Counted from the first letter of the stretch, positions 54,007 through 63,091 are shown. The stretch is DNA of 64,000 nt from JBHENC01 sp051000345 (GCA_051000345.1 JBPCOJ010000067.1:20424-84423); one strand, 5' to 3'. A program made the numbers and translations. The notes: generated by a model not told the origin, from the sequence alone.

Positions 54007-55371
54007 ATGAGCATGATCGAGCAGATTACGGCGCGCGAGATATTGGATTCACGCGGCAATCCGACAATCGAAGCGGAAGTTATGTTGATCGGCGGCGAAG
54101 TCGGGCGCGCTGCCGTTCCGTCCGGCGCATCGACGGGTGAACATGAAGCGGTTGAGCTGCGCGACGAAGACAAAAAGCGCTACGGCGGCAAAGGCGTGCT
54201 CAAAGCCGTCCGCAATGTGCAGCAGATAATCGCTCCTGAAATCGAAGGCATGGACGCGCTCGATCAATCCGAAATAGACGCGGCGCTGATTGACTTGGAC
54301 GGCACGAAAAATAAAGCGAAGCTCGGCGCGAATGCTTTGCTCGCCGTATCAATGGCGACGGCGCGCGCCGCGGCCGCACACGTCGAACTTCCGCTTTATA
54401 AATACTTGGGAGGCCCTAACGCGAGACTGCTTCCGCTGCCGATGATGAACATCTTGAACGGCGGCGCGCACGCAGACAACAACGTAGATTTTCAGGAATT
54501 CATGGTTGTCCCCGTCGGCGCTCAAACCTTCCGCGAGGCGCTGCAAACAGGCGCGGAAATCTTTCACGCGCTCAAAGCCGTCTTGAAGAAAGCGGGGCTT
54601 GCGACGAGCGTCGGCGACGAAGGAGGCTTTGCGCCGAACCTACGCTCAAACGAGGAAGCAGTCGAAACGATTCTCGAAGCAATTACGCAGGCGGGCTATA
54701 AAACGACGCGCGACGTGATGCTCGCGCTCGATCCGGCGGCAAGCGAATTCTACGACGGCGCATCCTATGTCTTCAAAAAATCCGACAAGCGCAAATTATC
54801 GAGCGACGAGATGGCTGCATACTGGAAGGATTGGGCGAATAAGTATCCGATTATTTCCATCGAAGACGGCATGGCGGAAAACGATTGGGACGGCTGGAAA
54901 ACTTTGACGATTGAACTCGGCGCGCGCGTGCAACTCGTCGGCGACGATCTGTTTGTCACTAACACGAAGTTTCTGCGAAAGGGCATCGAACAAAACTGCG
55001 CTAATTCTATTCTCATCAAGGTCAATCAAATCGGCACGCTCACGGAAACGCTCGACTGCATCGAGCTGGCTAAAACGCACAATCGCACCGTCGTCATTTC
55101 GCATCGCTCCGGCGAAACAGAAGACCCGTTCATCGCAGACCTCGCCGTTGCCACCAGCGCAGGGCAAATCAAAACCGGCAGCCTCTCGCGCTCAGACCGC
55201 ATCGCAAAATACAATCAACTGCTGCGCATCGAAGAAGACTTGCGCACTGCTGCGCGCTTTCCCGGTATGGACGCTTTTTATCAACTCGCAGGGAAGGATT
55301 TGCCCGAAACGAAAACAGCAAACGCCTCGTCCACAAAATCACAGAAGAAAGCACGCGCGGCGAAACGATAA
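54007..55371 (+). CDS. eno: Enolase
   Basis: Enolase interconverts 2-phosphoglycerate and phosphoenolpyruvate in glycolysis. The 454 residues begin with the family start ITAREILDSRGNPTIE; GASTGEHEAVE, SIEDGMAENDWDGW (metal ligand), and SHRSGETEDPFIADLAVA (active-site loop) are all present. A Lys/Ala-rich tail of about 20 residues is extra. An ATG six bases downstream is an equal alternative. gpmI follows 383 bp downstream, so the two consecutive glycolytic enzymes are neighbours. Confidence 0.97.
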   Translation: MSMIEQITAREILDSRGNPTIEAEVMLIGGEVGRAAVPSGASTGEHEAVELRDEDKKRYGGKGVLKAVRNVQQIIAPEIEGMDALDQSEIDAALIDLDGTKNKAKLGANALLAVSMATARAAAAHVELPLYKYLGGPNARLLPLPMMNILNGGAHADNNVDFQEFMVVPVGAQTFREALQTGAEIFHALKAVLKKAGLATSVGDEGGFAPNLRSNEEAVETILEAITQAGYKTTRDVMLALDPAASEFYDGASYVFKKSDKRKLSSDEMAAYWKDWANKYPIISIEDGMAENDWDGWKTLTIELGARVQLVGDDLFVTNTKFLRKGIEQNCANSILIKVNQIGTLTETLDCIELAKTHNRTVVISHRSGETEDPFIADLAVATSAGQIKTGSLSRSDRIAKYNQLLRIEEDLRTAARFPGMDAFYQLAGKDLPETKTANASSTKSQKKARAAKR

Positions 55372-55754
55372 AAGCACGCGCGGCGAAAAGGGCGCGCTGC
55401 CTGCGTGAAGTGGAAATGTAACATTCAGGGTAGTGAACTAAAGATAATGCTTTTTCAATTGCCACTAGCACAAGCCTCGTGGTTAATGATTGGCAAGAGG
55501 GAAGCGGCTTTAGCCGAACATCTAATTTAACTTCTTCCCTTTCGCTTGAGCGTAAATTAGGCTAAAGCCAAAAGGGAATTCAATCTTTTGGAATTCGGTT
55601 CAAGCCTTGCTCCGCTCAACTTATTGTCCACTAGCTGAAGCTAGTGGCAATTGATAAAATTTTTATCAGCAGTATATTGTTAGCTCACTGCTACACGCGA
55701 ATTTCGCAGCCGCGAATTTTCAAGAGACAAGAGAATCGGGCAGGAGAATCGAGC
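55372..55754. other. Intergenic region between eno and gpmI
   Basis: No gene is supported in this 383-bp gap. Half of it is a composite repeat (55457-55653). The segment 55654-55754 contains an in-frame extension upstream of gpmI that lacks homology-like sequence and is best treated as leader. Confidence 0.65.
55457..55653. repeat. Composite repeat with 14-bp terminal inverted repeats (copy 2)
   Basis: The 197-bp unit is bounded by CAATTGCCACTAGC (55457-55470) and its exact complement (55640-55653). Inside, GGCTTTAGCC (55506-55515) faces GGCTAAAGCC (55560-55569), and CTAATTTA (55522-55529) faces TAAATTAG (55553-55560). CCACTAGCT and its complement form a tight hairpin at the right end. The core word is shared with the element at 4229-4343. 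No target duplication was evident. Confidence 0.72.
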
Positions 55755-57311
55755 TTGACGACGAACACGCAAGCGCCGCTCGCGCTTATCATCATCGACG
55801 GCTGGGGCTATGCGCCTTCGAGTGAAGGCAACGCTATTTCGCTCGCCTCGACGCCTTACTACGACGAACTGCTGGAGAAATATCCGCATACGCTTCTTGA
55901 AGCATCCGGCACGCGCGTCGGGTTGCCGCCCGGCGTGATGGGCAATTCCGAAGTCGGGCATTTGAACATCGGCTCAGGCCGCGTTATTCGCATGGACGTG
56001 TCGCGCATCGATCAAGCCATTGCGACGGGCGAGTTTTTTCAGAACGAAGATATTGTTCGCGCAATGGACAACGCGAAATCGCGTGATGGGGCATTGCACT
56101 TGATCGGGCTTTTGTCTGACGGGCAGGTTCATTCATCGCAGGAACACGTCTACGCTTTTTTGCGCATGGCAAAGGAGCGCGGGCTGCAACGCGTTTACGT
56201 TCATTGTTTTTTAGACGGGCGCGACACGCCGCCCACGTCCGCCCACGGCTACGTCGAAGCCTTGCAAATCAAATGCGCCGAGATTGGTTGCGGGCGCGTC
56301 GCTTCCGTCATCGGGCGCTTTCACGCGATGGACAGAGACAAGCGTTGGGAGCGAACAAAGCGCGCTTACGATCTCCTAGTTCATGGAACAGGCGAACCCG
56401 TCTCCGATCCGGTCGAAGCGATCAAGCGTTCCTATGAGCGCGGCGTGCCGGATGAATTTATCGAGCCGATTGTCGTAATGCGTGACGCGAATGAGCCTGT
56501 TGCGACGATTAAGGATAATGATTCCGTCATCAACTTCAACTTTCGTTCCGACAGAGCGCGGCAAATCACAAACGCCCTTGCGGTGGACGGCTTCGACGGC
56601 TTTCCCACACACGACAGGCCGAAAATAGATTACACATGCCTGACGCAGTATGACAAAACTTTTCCGCTGCCTGTTGCCTTCAAGCCGCACCAGCACCGCA
56701 ACGTGCTCGCGGAAGTGTTCGCCGATTCATCGACATGCGTGCGCAATTACCGGCTCGCGGAAACAGAAAAGTACGCGCACGTAACGTACTTTTTCAACGG
56801 CGGCGTCGAAGCGGAATATCATTGCGAAAGCCGCTTGCTCGTGCCTTCGCCGAAGGTCATAACCTATGATCTTGCGCCCGAAATGTCCGCCTTCAAAATC
56901 ACGGACAAAGCTTTGCGACTGATTGAGGCAGGGGAAACGGATGTCTTTATCATTAACTTCGCCAACGCGGATATGGTCGGCCACACGGGGCGCATAGATA
57001 AAACCATCGAAGCCGTGCAGTATGTCGATACGTGTTTGGGTTGGATTACGAAGGCGATGAAGACTGCGCGCGGGCGTTGTCTTATTACAGCTGATCACGG
57101 CAACGCGGAACAAATGCTCGACCCGAAAACGGGCGGCATACACACCGCGCACACGACCAATCCTGTGCCGTTTCATTTCATAGACGAAGCCGCGCGCGGC
57201 CTCAAACTGCGAGAAGAAGGCGCGCTCGAAGATATTGCGCCGACGATTCTAGGTCTGCTCGGCGTCGCGCAGCCTGCGGAGATGACCGGGCGCGATCTGC
57301 GCGAAACTTAA
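55755..57311 (+). CDS. gpmI: 2,3-bisphosphoglycerate-independent phosphoglycerate mutase
   Basis: GpmI interconverts 3- and 2-phosphoglycerate using two manganese ions. The 518 residues include LIIIDGWGYAP, the catalytic serine loop GNSEVGHLNIGSGR, HCFLDGRDTPP, NFRSDRARQIT and TADHGNAEQM, all metal- or phosphate-binding motifs of the family. I chose the TTG at 55755 because AGGAG (55742-55746) sits at the right distance and the family N-terminus starts there; an ATG-led frame from 55644 runs through the repeat. It works next to enolase in glycolysis. Confidence 0.95.
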   Translation: MTTNTQAPLALIIIDGWGYAPSSEGNAISLASTPYYDELLEKYPHTLLEASGTRVGLPPGVMGNSEVGHLNIGSGRVIRMDVSRIDQAIATGEFFQNEDIVRAMDNAKSRDGALHLIGLLSDGQVHSSQEHVYAFLRMAKERGLQRVYVHCFLDGRDTPPTSAHGYVEALQIKCAEIGCGRVASVIGRFHAMDRDKRWERTKRAYDLLVHGTGEPVSDPVEAIKRSYERGVPDEFIEPIVVMRDANEPVATIKDNDSVINFNFRSDRARQITNALAVDGFDGFPTHDRPKIDYTCLTQYDKTFPLPVAFKPHQHRNVLAEVFADSSTCVRNYRLAETEKYAHVTYFFNGGVEAEYHCESRLLVPSPKVITYDLAPEMSAFKITDKALRLIEAGETDVFIINFANADMVGHTGRIDKTIEAVQYVDTCLGWITKAMKTARGRCLITADHGNAEQMLDPKTGGIHTAHTTNPVPFHFIDEAARGLKLREEGALEDIAPTILGLLGVAQPAEMTGRDLRET

Positions 57312-57408
57312 AGTTAAAGATTGGCAAAGAACACTTGCAATCAACACGCTTCGCCGCTGTTTTTAATAGAAAGCTTTCGCGGGCTACGCGTCGGCTTGAA
57401 AGACAAAG

Positions 57409-57414
57409 TATAAT
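57409..57414 (+). promoter_or_regulatory. -10 box upstream of the receiver protein gene
   Basis: A perfect TATAAT ends seven bases before the GTG start at 57421. No -35 is clear. If active, the transcript would begin at or next to the start codon, which would make the mRNA leaderless. Confidence 0.4.
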
Positions 57415-57420
57415 AAATAC

Positions 57421-57813
57421 GTGACAGACGAAAACCCGACACACGCATCGACCGTTCTGGTAGTAGACGACATCAGCGATAATCTCGTGCTGCTCAGTTT
57501 GTGGCTGCAAGGCAAAGGCTATCGCGTGCTGACGGCGGATAACGGCGCGAGCGCCATCGAAACGGCGGCGCTCGCGCATCCCGATCTAATCATCATGGAC
57601 ATACACATGCCGGAGCTTGACGGCCTTGGCGCAACCAGACGCATACGCCAGCACGCCGACTTGGAAACCGTGCCGATCATCGCGCTTACGGCATTTTCTA
57701 CAGAAGGCTTCCGCAAAGCAGCCATTGACGCAGGCATTGACGGATACCTCAACAAGCCGATTGACTTCGAGAAATTAGCCAATCTTATCAGCAGGCTTTT
57801 GAAGGAAATCTGA
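57421..57813 (+). CDS. Single-domain response regulator (CheY-like)
   Basis: A 130-residue stand-alone receiver. Asp16 and Asp17 (VVDDI), phosphoacceptor Asp60 (LIIMDIHMPELDG), Thr in IALTAFST and Lys in GYLNKPIDF complete the active site. There is no output domain, so it may carry phosphate to a flagellar or pilus motor or in a phosphorelay. It could be the CheY partner of the CheA at 13183-15279, but position does not prove it. No kinase is adjacent. Confidence 0.9.
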   Translation: MTDENPTHASTVLVVDDISDNLVLLSLWLQGKGYRVLTADNGASAIETAALAHPDLIIMDIHMPELDGLGATRRIRQHADLETVPIIALTAFSTEGFRKAAIDAGIDGYLNKPIDFEKLANLISRLLKEI

Positions 57814-57920
57814 AAGGCATTTCAACACTCGCGCGTTCGACGGCAACGCGCGAAGCATCGACGCCTCCCGCCTTCCGCGAATTTTCCGGTTTACTATTTT
57901 CCTACTCTTCTAATTTCATA

Positions 57921-58964
57921 GTGAGCTTCAATCCGCAAAATATACTCGTGATAGATTTCGGGCAACTCGGCGATGTCGTCTTGAGCCTTCCCGCGTTGCG
58001 TGCAATCAGGGAAAAGTTTCCGCGCGCGCGCATTACCGTCGCCGCCGGAAAAGCCACCGCGCCCGTCATCGAAATGTCGGGCTATGCAGATGCCATCCTC
58101 GCCGTTGACCGAGTGCAAATACGCGACGGCGCGAAGCTGCTTGCACCCTTGCGAATCGCGCGCGTCGTTAAGGAAGTGCGCCGCGCGAATTTCGATTTCG
58201 TGATCGATCTACACAGCTTGTCGGAAACGAATTTGCTCGGCTACGCATCGCGCGCCGCGCACAGACTTTACGCGCGGCGTCCCGGCAGGTCTTTAGACTT
58301 TCTCTCGAACTTTCGCCCCGCTCCGCCCGCCGAAGATTATCGCCCGACGAAACATCAGGTTGATCGCTATCTGGATGTACTCGCGCCGCTCGGCATACGC
58401 GCGGAGGAAACGCAGCGCGTGCCGAAACTACAGACTCGCGCGGCGGATGATTCTACGATTGAGCAATTGTTGAAAAAAGAAAAAGCGCATCAGACGGGCG
58501 CGCCGCTTATCGGAGTGTTTCCCGGCGCGGGTCATTCGAGCCGCCGCTGGCCTCTCGAACGCTTCGCGGAATTAGCCGAACGCCTTGTGCGCAACGACTC
58601 CGTGCGAATCGCGCTTTTAGCGGGGCCGGAAGAAAAACCGCTTGTGCGTGAGATGCGCGAGAGTTTTCCGCCGCGCACAATCATGTTCGATCAATTAACT
58701 ATCTCGCAACTCGCGTCCTTGCTCGCGCGACTTTCCGTCTTCGTCTCGAACGACACGGGGCCGATGCACATCGCCACCGCCGTCGGCACAAGCGTCGTCG
58801 CCTTATTCAACGGCCTCGCGCCGAACAGTTACGTTCCGCTCGAAGCGCGCCACCGCATTATCCATAGCCAACGCACGGTAGCAGAGATACAGACGGATGA
58901 AGTCTACACGGCTGCGCGCGCACTGCTCACAAGAGACCGCACCGCCGCGCTTTTCGCAAATTAA
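57921..58964 (+). CDS. Glycosyltransferase family 9 protein (heptosyltransferase-like)
   Basis: A 347-residue GT-B enzyme of the ADP-heptose:LPS heptosyltransferase family. The N-terminal FGQLGDVVLSLPALRAIRE and the C-terminal GAGHSSRRWP, FVSNDTGPMHIATAVGT motifs are typical; the NDTGPMH segment binds the nucleotide sugar. It probably adds a sugar to the lipopolysaccharide core or a related glycan, supporting a diderm envelope. The start is a GTG at 57921. It lies 108 bp after the receiver gene and converges with hicB. Confidence 0.92.
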   Translation: MSFNPQNILVIDFGQLGDVVLSLPALRAIREKFPRARITVAAGKATAPVIEMSGYADAILAVDRVQIRDGAKLLAPLRIARVVKEVRRANFDFVIDLHSLSETNLLGYASRAAHRLYARRPGRSLDFLSNFRPAPPAEDYRPTKHQVDRYLDVLAPLGIRAEETQRVPKLQTRAADDSTIEQLLKKEKAHQTGAPLIGVFPGAGHSSRRWPLERFAELAERLVRNDSVRIALLAGPEEKPLVREMRESFPPRTIMFDQLTISQLASLLARLSVFVSNDTGPMHIATAVGTSVVALFNGLAPNSYVPLEARHRIIHSQRTVAEIQTDEVYTAARALLTRDRTAALFAN

Positions 58965-59022
58965 CTTCAGCATAGAAGCACGCACAAACAGACCGTATCG
59001 CAGTTAAGATAATAGAGTGAGG

Positions 59023-59232
59023 TTATGCCGCTTCTACATACTCGACATGGCTGCTTGGTTCTGGAATCGGCAAGCCGTCTTCACGCATCCCGCGTAAGTG
59101 CAAGGCAACAGCTTCGTTCATCCGCTGCTTTACCTCTTCGACGGTTTTGCCGGTAGCAATACAGCCCGGCAGGTCTGGCAGATAAGCTGAATAATTCCTT
59201 TCGGCCTCTTCGATAATCATTACATAACGCAT
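59023..59232 (-). CDS. hicB: HicB-type antitoxin (locus 1)
   Basis: A 69-residue HicB-like protein with the partial RNase H-like fold: YVMIIEEAERNYSAYLPDLPGC, then helix TVEEVKQRMNEAVALHL and EDGLPIPEP. It lacks an added DNA-binding domain, as is common for short HicB. It would neutralise the HicA encoded just upstream (13-bp gap). The sequence is clearly related to the HicB at 63091-63303 on the other strand. Confidence 0.92.
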   Translation of the reverse strand: MRYVMIIEEAERNYSAYLPDLPGCIATGKTVEEVKQRMNEAVALHLRGMREDGLPIPEPSSHVEYVEAA

Positions 59233-59245
59233 GATGTTTATCTCC

Positions 59246-59434
59246 TCACTTCGTCAATCCGGCTTGCGTCAACATGCTCTTTAATGTCTTCGGGTGTACG
59301 TCATCGCTCGGATGACCGGAAACCGTAACGCGACCGGGCTTCGCCGGATGCTTGAACTGCCGACGGCTACCCTCAATCGTGACTAAATACCATCCGTCGT
59401 CTTTTATCAACCTAAGAACCTCACGCACATTCAT
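59246..59434 (-). CDS. hicA: HicA-type toxin (locus 1), catalytic His replaced
   Basis: A 62-residue HicA with the double-stranded RNA-binding-like fold (VLRLIKDDGWYLV, FKHPAKPGRVTVSG). HicA toxins cut mRNA and depend on a histidine in the GSH segment; here that segment reads GSRRQFKHP, so position 24 is Arg rather than His. The paralogue at 62897 keeps His24. The toxin may be weak or inactive, or another His (in FKHP) may matter. It is the first gene of the pair and is coupled to hicB. Confidence 0.9.
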   Translation of the reverse strand: MNVREVLRLIKDDGWYLVTIEGSRRQFKHPAKPGRVTVSGHPSDDVHPKTLKSMLTQAGLTK

Positions 59435-59491
59435 GCTTAATTAACGCACATTAAAGCGAGCTATTCGGGAGCGAGAGCAATTCGGCGATAT

Positions 59492-60721
59492 TTATGTCAT
59501 GCCGACGAAGCCGAGCATTACCAGCAGCGCGCGTTTGAGTCCGGCGTCGCGCCCGCACGGGTCGTACCATTCGTTGAGCGTGTGAGTATTGCCGCTTGCG
59601 CCGCCTGCGCCGAGCGTGAGCGCGGGGATGCCGAGCGAGATGGGAATGTTGGAATCAGTCGATGAGCGATCAAGCACGGGACGAAAGCCGAGTGCGCGCG
59701 TCGCTTCTAAGGCGAGGCGAACGATCATCGCATCGACGGGAGTTTCGCCGCCCGGCCTGTCACCGATTAATTGCACTTCGACCTCGAGCGGCGGCTCGTT
59801 TGTCCGGCGCGCATTGTTTTCATCGTCAGCAGCCTCGCGCACGGCGCGGCGAAAGAAGGCGTCGAGCCGCTGCAATTCTTCGCTCGATGCGGAACGTAAA
59901 TCCACATCCATCGAAGCTTCGCGCGCGATGACGTTGACGCCCGCGCCGCCTTCGATGCGCCCGACGTTGAAGGTCGTTCGCGGCGCGCGCGGCACAGGAT
60001 ACGAGACAAGCGCCGCAATCGCGCGTCCGAGTGCGTGTACAGGATTGGCCGCGCCGAAATCGCCCCATGAATGTCCGCCCGTACCATTCAGACGCACGCG
60101 GTAACGACGCGAGCCAAGCGCCGCGTGCGTAATGCGTTCGAGGCCGGGGCCGTCGAAACTGATAAAGCCGTCAACACGATTCGCCCACTCGCCTGCCGTC
60201 AACAAATAACGAGCGCCGCGCAGATTGCCTTCGCCTTCTTCGCCCACCGTGCTGACGAACAGCAGCGAGCCTTCGGTTTCAATCTCACACAATTGCAAAG
60301 CGCGAAGCAGCGCCAATAGGGCTGCAAGGCCGCATCCATCATCAGCGATACCCGGCGCATACAATCTATGTTGCTCACGCCGAATCGTGCTGTCTGTGCC
60401 TGCCGGAAAAACCGTATCGAGATGCGCGCTGACGACAAGCAGCGGCGCGAGATTTCTGCCGCGCCGCAAGCCTACGCAGTTGCCTTCCGCATCCGTCTGC
60501 GCGTCAATCAAACCGTATTCACGAAACTTTTTTTGTAAATGTTCGGCGCGCTCCCTCTCGCCAAACGGCGGCGCAGGAATCGAGCAGACGGCTAGATGAT
60601 CGCGCGTGATTTCGTCGGCCTGCGCTTCAAAGAATTGAAAGGCACGCCGCACGTTTATCGTCGCGGAAAGCTCGCGCACAATCTGTTCCGGCGCGACTGC
60701 AACTGCGGTAGGAGTAACCAT
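59492..60721 (-). CDS. M20 family metallopeptidase
   Basis: A 409-residue zinc aminopeptidase/carboxypeptidase-like enzyme of the M20 family. Metal ligands fall in SAHLDTVFPAG, GIADDGCGLAALLAL and GEEGEGNLRGARY, with later GGHSWGDFG (dimerisation-domain start) and LTLGAGGASGNTH. It has no signal peptide, so it probably cleaves peptides in the cytoplasm; a tripeptidase-like role (PepT or YxeP-like) is possible. ATG at 60721 is the start. The spacer up to the LeuA-like gene contains the repeat at 60738-60831. Confidence 0.9.
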   Translation of the reverse strand: MVTPTAVAVAPEQIVRELSATINVRRAFQFFEAQADEITRDHLAVCSIPAPPFGERERAEHLQKKFREYGLIDAQTDAEGNCVGLRRGRNLAPLLVVSAHLDTVFPAGTDSTIRREQHRLYAPGIADDGCGLAALLALLRALQLCEIETEGSLLFVSTVGEEGEGNLRGARYLLTAGEWANRVDGFISFDGPGLERITHAALGSRRYRVRLNGTGGHSWGDFGAANPVHALGRAIAALVSYPVPRAPRTTFNVGRIEGGAGVNVIAREASMDVDLRSASSEELQRLDAFFRRAVREAADDENNARRTNEPPLEVEVQLIGDRPGGETPVDAMIVRLALEATRALGFRPVLDRSSTDSNIPISLGIPALTLGAGGASGNTHTLNEWYDPCGRDAGLKRALLVMLGFVGMT

Positions 60722-60737
60722 GATGATGAAGATAAAG

Positions 60738-60831
60738 GCGAGTATTCAGCAATCAGAAGTCAGAATAAAAGAAAGAGTGAGCATCAGTGGCGTGAATACA
60801 ATCGTCATCGCCTCTTCATTCTGACTTCTGA
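60738..60831. repeat. Intergenic inverted repeat of the CAGAAGTCAGAAT type
   Basis: TCAGAAGTCAGAAT (60753-60766) and its exact complement (60818-60831) form a 14-bp stem with a 51-base loop. The 12-base word GCGAGTATTCAG (60738-60749) precedes it. Both words occur again between cdaA and cdaR (42741-42802), so this is a dispersed repeat family; a weaker relative lies near 15297-15330. Confidence 0.68.
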
Positions 60832-60869
60832 CTACTTGTCTTCCGATTTCCTGTGTCCACCATTCTCCC

Positions 60870-62087
60870 TTAAACCAACTGCATCAATTCATTTTCGTCG
60901 AGCACGCTTGACGCTTGCTTGGCATGTTCGTAGATACGCGTAACGCGGTCTTCGCTCGCTTCGAGGCCGCGCGTTTCGAGCCAGTAAACGACGTTCGATT
61001 TGCCGCTCATCGGGCCTACTTCGATGACCTGCTGCATTCCGAACATTGCCGCCGGGACGCCCGAATAAATCAGATCGGCGAGCGCATGATCGCCCTTTCG
61101 ATAACTCTTAATAACAGCCGCCGCGTGTACGCCCGTCGCCGTGCGAAAGGCATCGCGCCCGAACACAGGATAGTTCAAGGGAATCGTCCAGCCGCACGAC
61201 GACGCTGCCACGTCGCAGTATTCACGAAGGCTCGAAAGATCATTGTCGATCCAATTCATCAGCCGCAGATTGACGAGCAATTGATCCATCGGCGTATTGC
61301 CGACGCGTTCGCCGACGCCCAAGGCAGAGCCATGAACTTGATCCGCGCCGCCCTCAATCGCGGCGATGGAATTAATCACGCCCAAGCCCCGATCCTGATG
61401 CCCGTGCCAATCGAGCCGCACGTTTTTCGCGCCCGTTTCTTCGATAATGTTTTTGACGAAACGCACCACAGAGCGCGCTCCGTCCGGCGTCGAATGTCCG
61501 ACTGTGTCGCAGACGCACACGGCGGTTGCGCCACAGCGAATCGCCGTCGTATAAAGCGCGCGAAGAATCTCCGGGTCGGCGCGCGTCGTGTCTTCCGTGA
61601 CGTACATCACGGGCAAGCCTTCCTTGACGGCGAACGTGACGGCGTCTTCCGTAAGATGCAGTAGTTTATCGAGCGTCCAATCCTCCGCGTAGAAGCGCAC
61701 GGGTGACGAACCGATAAAGGTGCAGGCTTCGATGGCGATGCCCGTGCGTTGCGAGATTTCGACGATGGGCGTGATGTCGCTGCGGTGCGTGCGCGCGGCG
61801 CAGTTCGGACGAATCTTTAATTTTTGATCGACAATCTCGCGCGCGAGTCTCTCGACTCCGGCGGCGTGCGTGCCGCCTGCGCCGGGCAAGCCGATATCCG
61901 CCGTGTCTATGTCGAGCTTGTTCATCAAATGCAGCAACTCTAGTTTTTTCTCAATCGGCGGATCGCAAACAGACGGCGACTGTAGCCCGTCGCGCAAAGT
62001 TTCATCGTCAAAACCGATATGGCGATTCGGCGCTTTGAAACTCGGTTCGATCAAGTTCCAATCATAGACCAGTTCGTCGGCTTGCAC
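60870..62087 (-). CDS. LeuA/HMG-CoA lyase-type DRE-TIM metallolyase
   Basis: A 405-residue enzyme of the isopropylmalate/homocitrate synthase superfamily. The N-terminal DDETLRDGLQSP (metal and substrate binding) and the later WHGHQDRGLGVINS (metal-ligand histidines) are clear, with FGRDAFRTATGVHAAA in the C-terminal part. At about 400 residues it lacks the C-terminal regulatory domain of standard LeuA (about 510), so it is closer in size to homocitrate synthase or short LeuA-like enzymes; the substrate is open. The start is a GTG at 62087 with AGAGGT nearby. Confidence 0.85.
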   Translation of the reverse strand: MQADELVYDWNLIEPSFKAPNRHIGFDDETLRDGLQSPSVCDPPIEKKLELLHLMNKLDIDTADIGLPGAGGTHAAGVERLAREIVDQKLKIRPNCAARTHRSDITPIVEISQRTGIAIEACTFIGSSPVRFYAEDWTLDKLLHLTEDAVTFAVKEGLPVMYVTEDTTRADPEILRALYTTAIRCGATAVCVCDTVGHSTPDGARSVVRFVKNIIEETGAKNVRLDWHGHQDRGLGVINSIAAIEGGADQVHGSALGVGERVGNTPMDQLLVNLRLMNWIDNDLSSLREYCDVAASSCGWTIPLNYPVFGRDAFRTATGVHAAAVIKSYRKGDHALADLIYSGVPAAMFGMQQVIEVGPMSGKSNVVYWLETRGLEASEDRVTRIYEHAKQASSVLDENELMQLV

Positions 62088-62327
62088 GTGCGATACCTCT
62101 TTTGCTGAAATTTACTTCTTAAGAATAGACGCAGGAATATCTAGAATTACAACAAGCGGCGCATTGAATGTCAAGCAAGCCGCACCGCCGCCCGCGCGCG
62201 CGCTTTGACTCGCATGACAGCTCTGTTATAGCCTCGCGCGAGTTTTTGCGGCTCACAAAAAAGGAAGGATTATTTTAATTCAAGTGGCATCAAAATCTAT
62301 TCCCCGAACAACGGCGGAAGCTTTGTG

Positions 62328-62837
62328 ATGAAGATCGCACTCGGCTCGGAACGTGCCGCCAAAGTCGAAGCTCTCCAACAAGCAGCCGCGCGCATTGCGG
62401 CCATCGACAGCGCATGGCAAAACTTGGAGATCATCGCACGCAGTGTTTCGATAAATGCGCCCGCGATGCCGCTTACGGATGAAGAACTAATGCGCGGCGC
62501 GCGCGAGCGGGCTTTAGCAGCGCAAAAAGATTTATCGGATGCGGGATCGAGCGCGCAATTTTATGTCGGTCTCGAAGGCGGCTTTCATTCCGTTTCGCTC
62601 GACGGCACGCAGCACACATTTCTGCGCGGCTGGGCGTTCGCCACCGATGGCGCGCGCGAAAGTTACGGCGCTTCGCCTTCGATAATCGTGCCGGAATCAA
62701 TTGTGCGGCAGGTGATTGACACTAATACGGAACTCGGCGTGGTAATCGACAAGGTCGCGGGCGAGCAAGACGTGCGTAGTCGGCAAGGTGCGTGGGGCGT
62801 GCTGTCGAACGATCTTTTAACGCGCGCTGAGCTTTGA
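62328..62837 (+). CDS. Inosine/xanthosine triphosphatase (YjjX/DUF84)
   Basis: A protein of about 170 residues of the YjjX/DUF84 family, which removes non-canonical purine nucleoside triphosphates. KIALGSERAAKVEALQQA at the start (binding loop) and GLEGGFHS in the middle are typical. The ATG at 62328 is preferred; a GTG lies three bases upstream. It is not in an operon with the genes around it, the next being hicA (59 bp away) on the same strand. Confidence 0.85.
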   Translation: MKIALGSERAAKVEALQQAAARIAAIDSAWQNLEIIARSVSINAPAMPLTDEELMRGARERALAAQKDLSDAGSSAQFYVGLEGGFHSVSLDGTQHTFLRGWAFATDGARESYGASPSIIVPESIVRQVIDTNTELGVVIDKVAGEQDVRSRQGAWGVLSNDLLTRAEL

Positions 62838-62896
62838 ACTCGCGCTCGTCGCGGCCTTTGCGCCTTTTTATAACGAGCGGCTATACTTTTGATTCG

Positions 62897-63091
62897 ATGA
62901 AAGTCAAAGCGGTCATCAAGTTGATCGAAGCCGACGGGTGGTATTATATGAACACCGAAGGCAGCCACAGGCATTTCAAACATCCCGTAAAAAAAGGGCG
63001 TGTAACTGTGGCGGGCAAGATGAACAAAGACCTCCCGTTAGGCACAACAAATAGCATCTTGAGGCAAGCACAGCTAAAGGAAAAGAAATAA
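62897..63091 (+). CDS. hicA: HicA-type toxin (locus 2)
   Basis: A 64-residue HicA with a full motif: KLIEADGWYYM, GSHRHFKHPVKKGRVTV, with the catalytic-type His24. The ATG at 62897 gives the family N-terminus; an upstream in-frame ATG at 62834 would add 21 odd residues. The stop overlaps the start of hicB by one base (TAATG). It is a paralogue of the HicA at 59246, in opposite orientation. Confidence 0.93.
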   Translation: MKVKAVIKLIEADGWYYMNTEGSHRHFKHPVKKGRVTVAGKMNKDLPLGTTNSILRQAQLKEKK

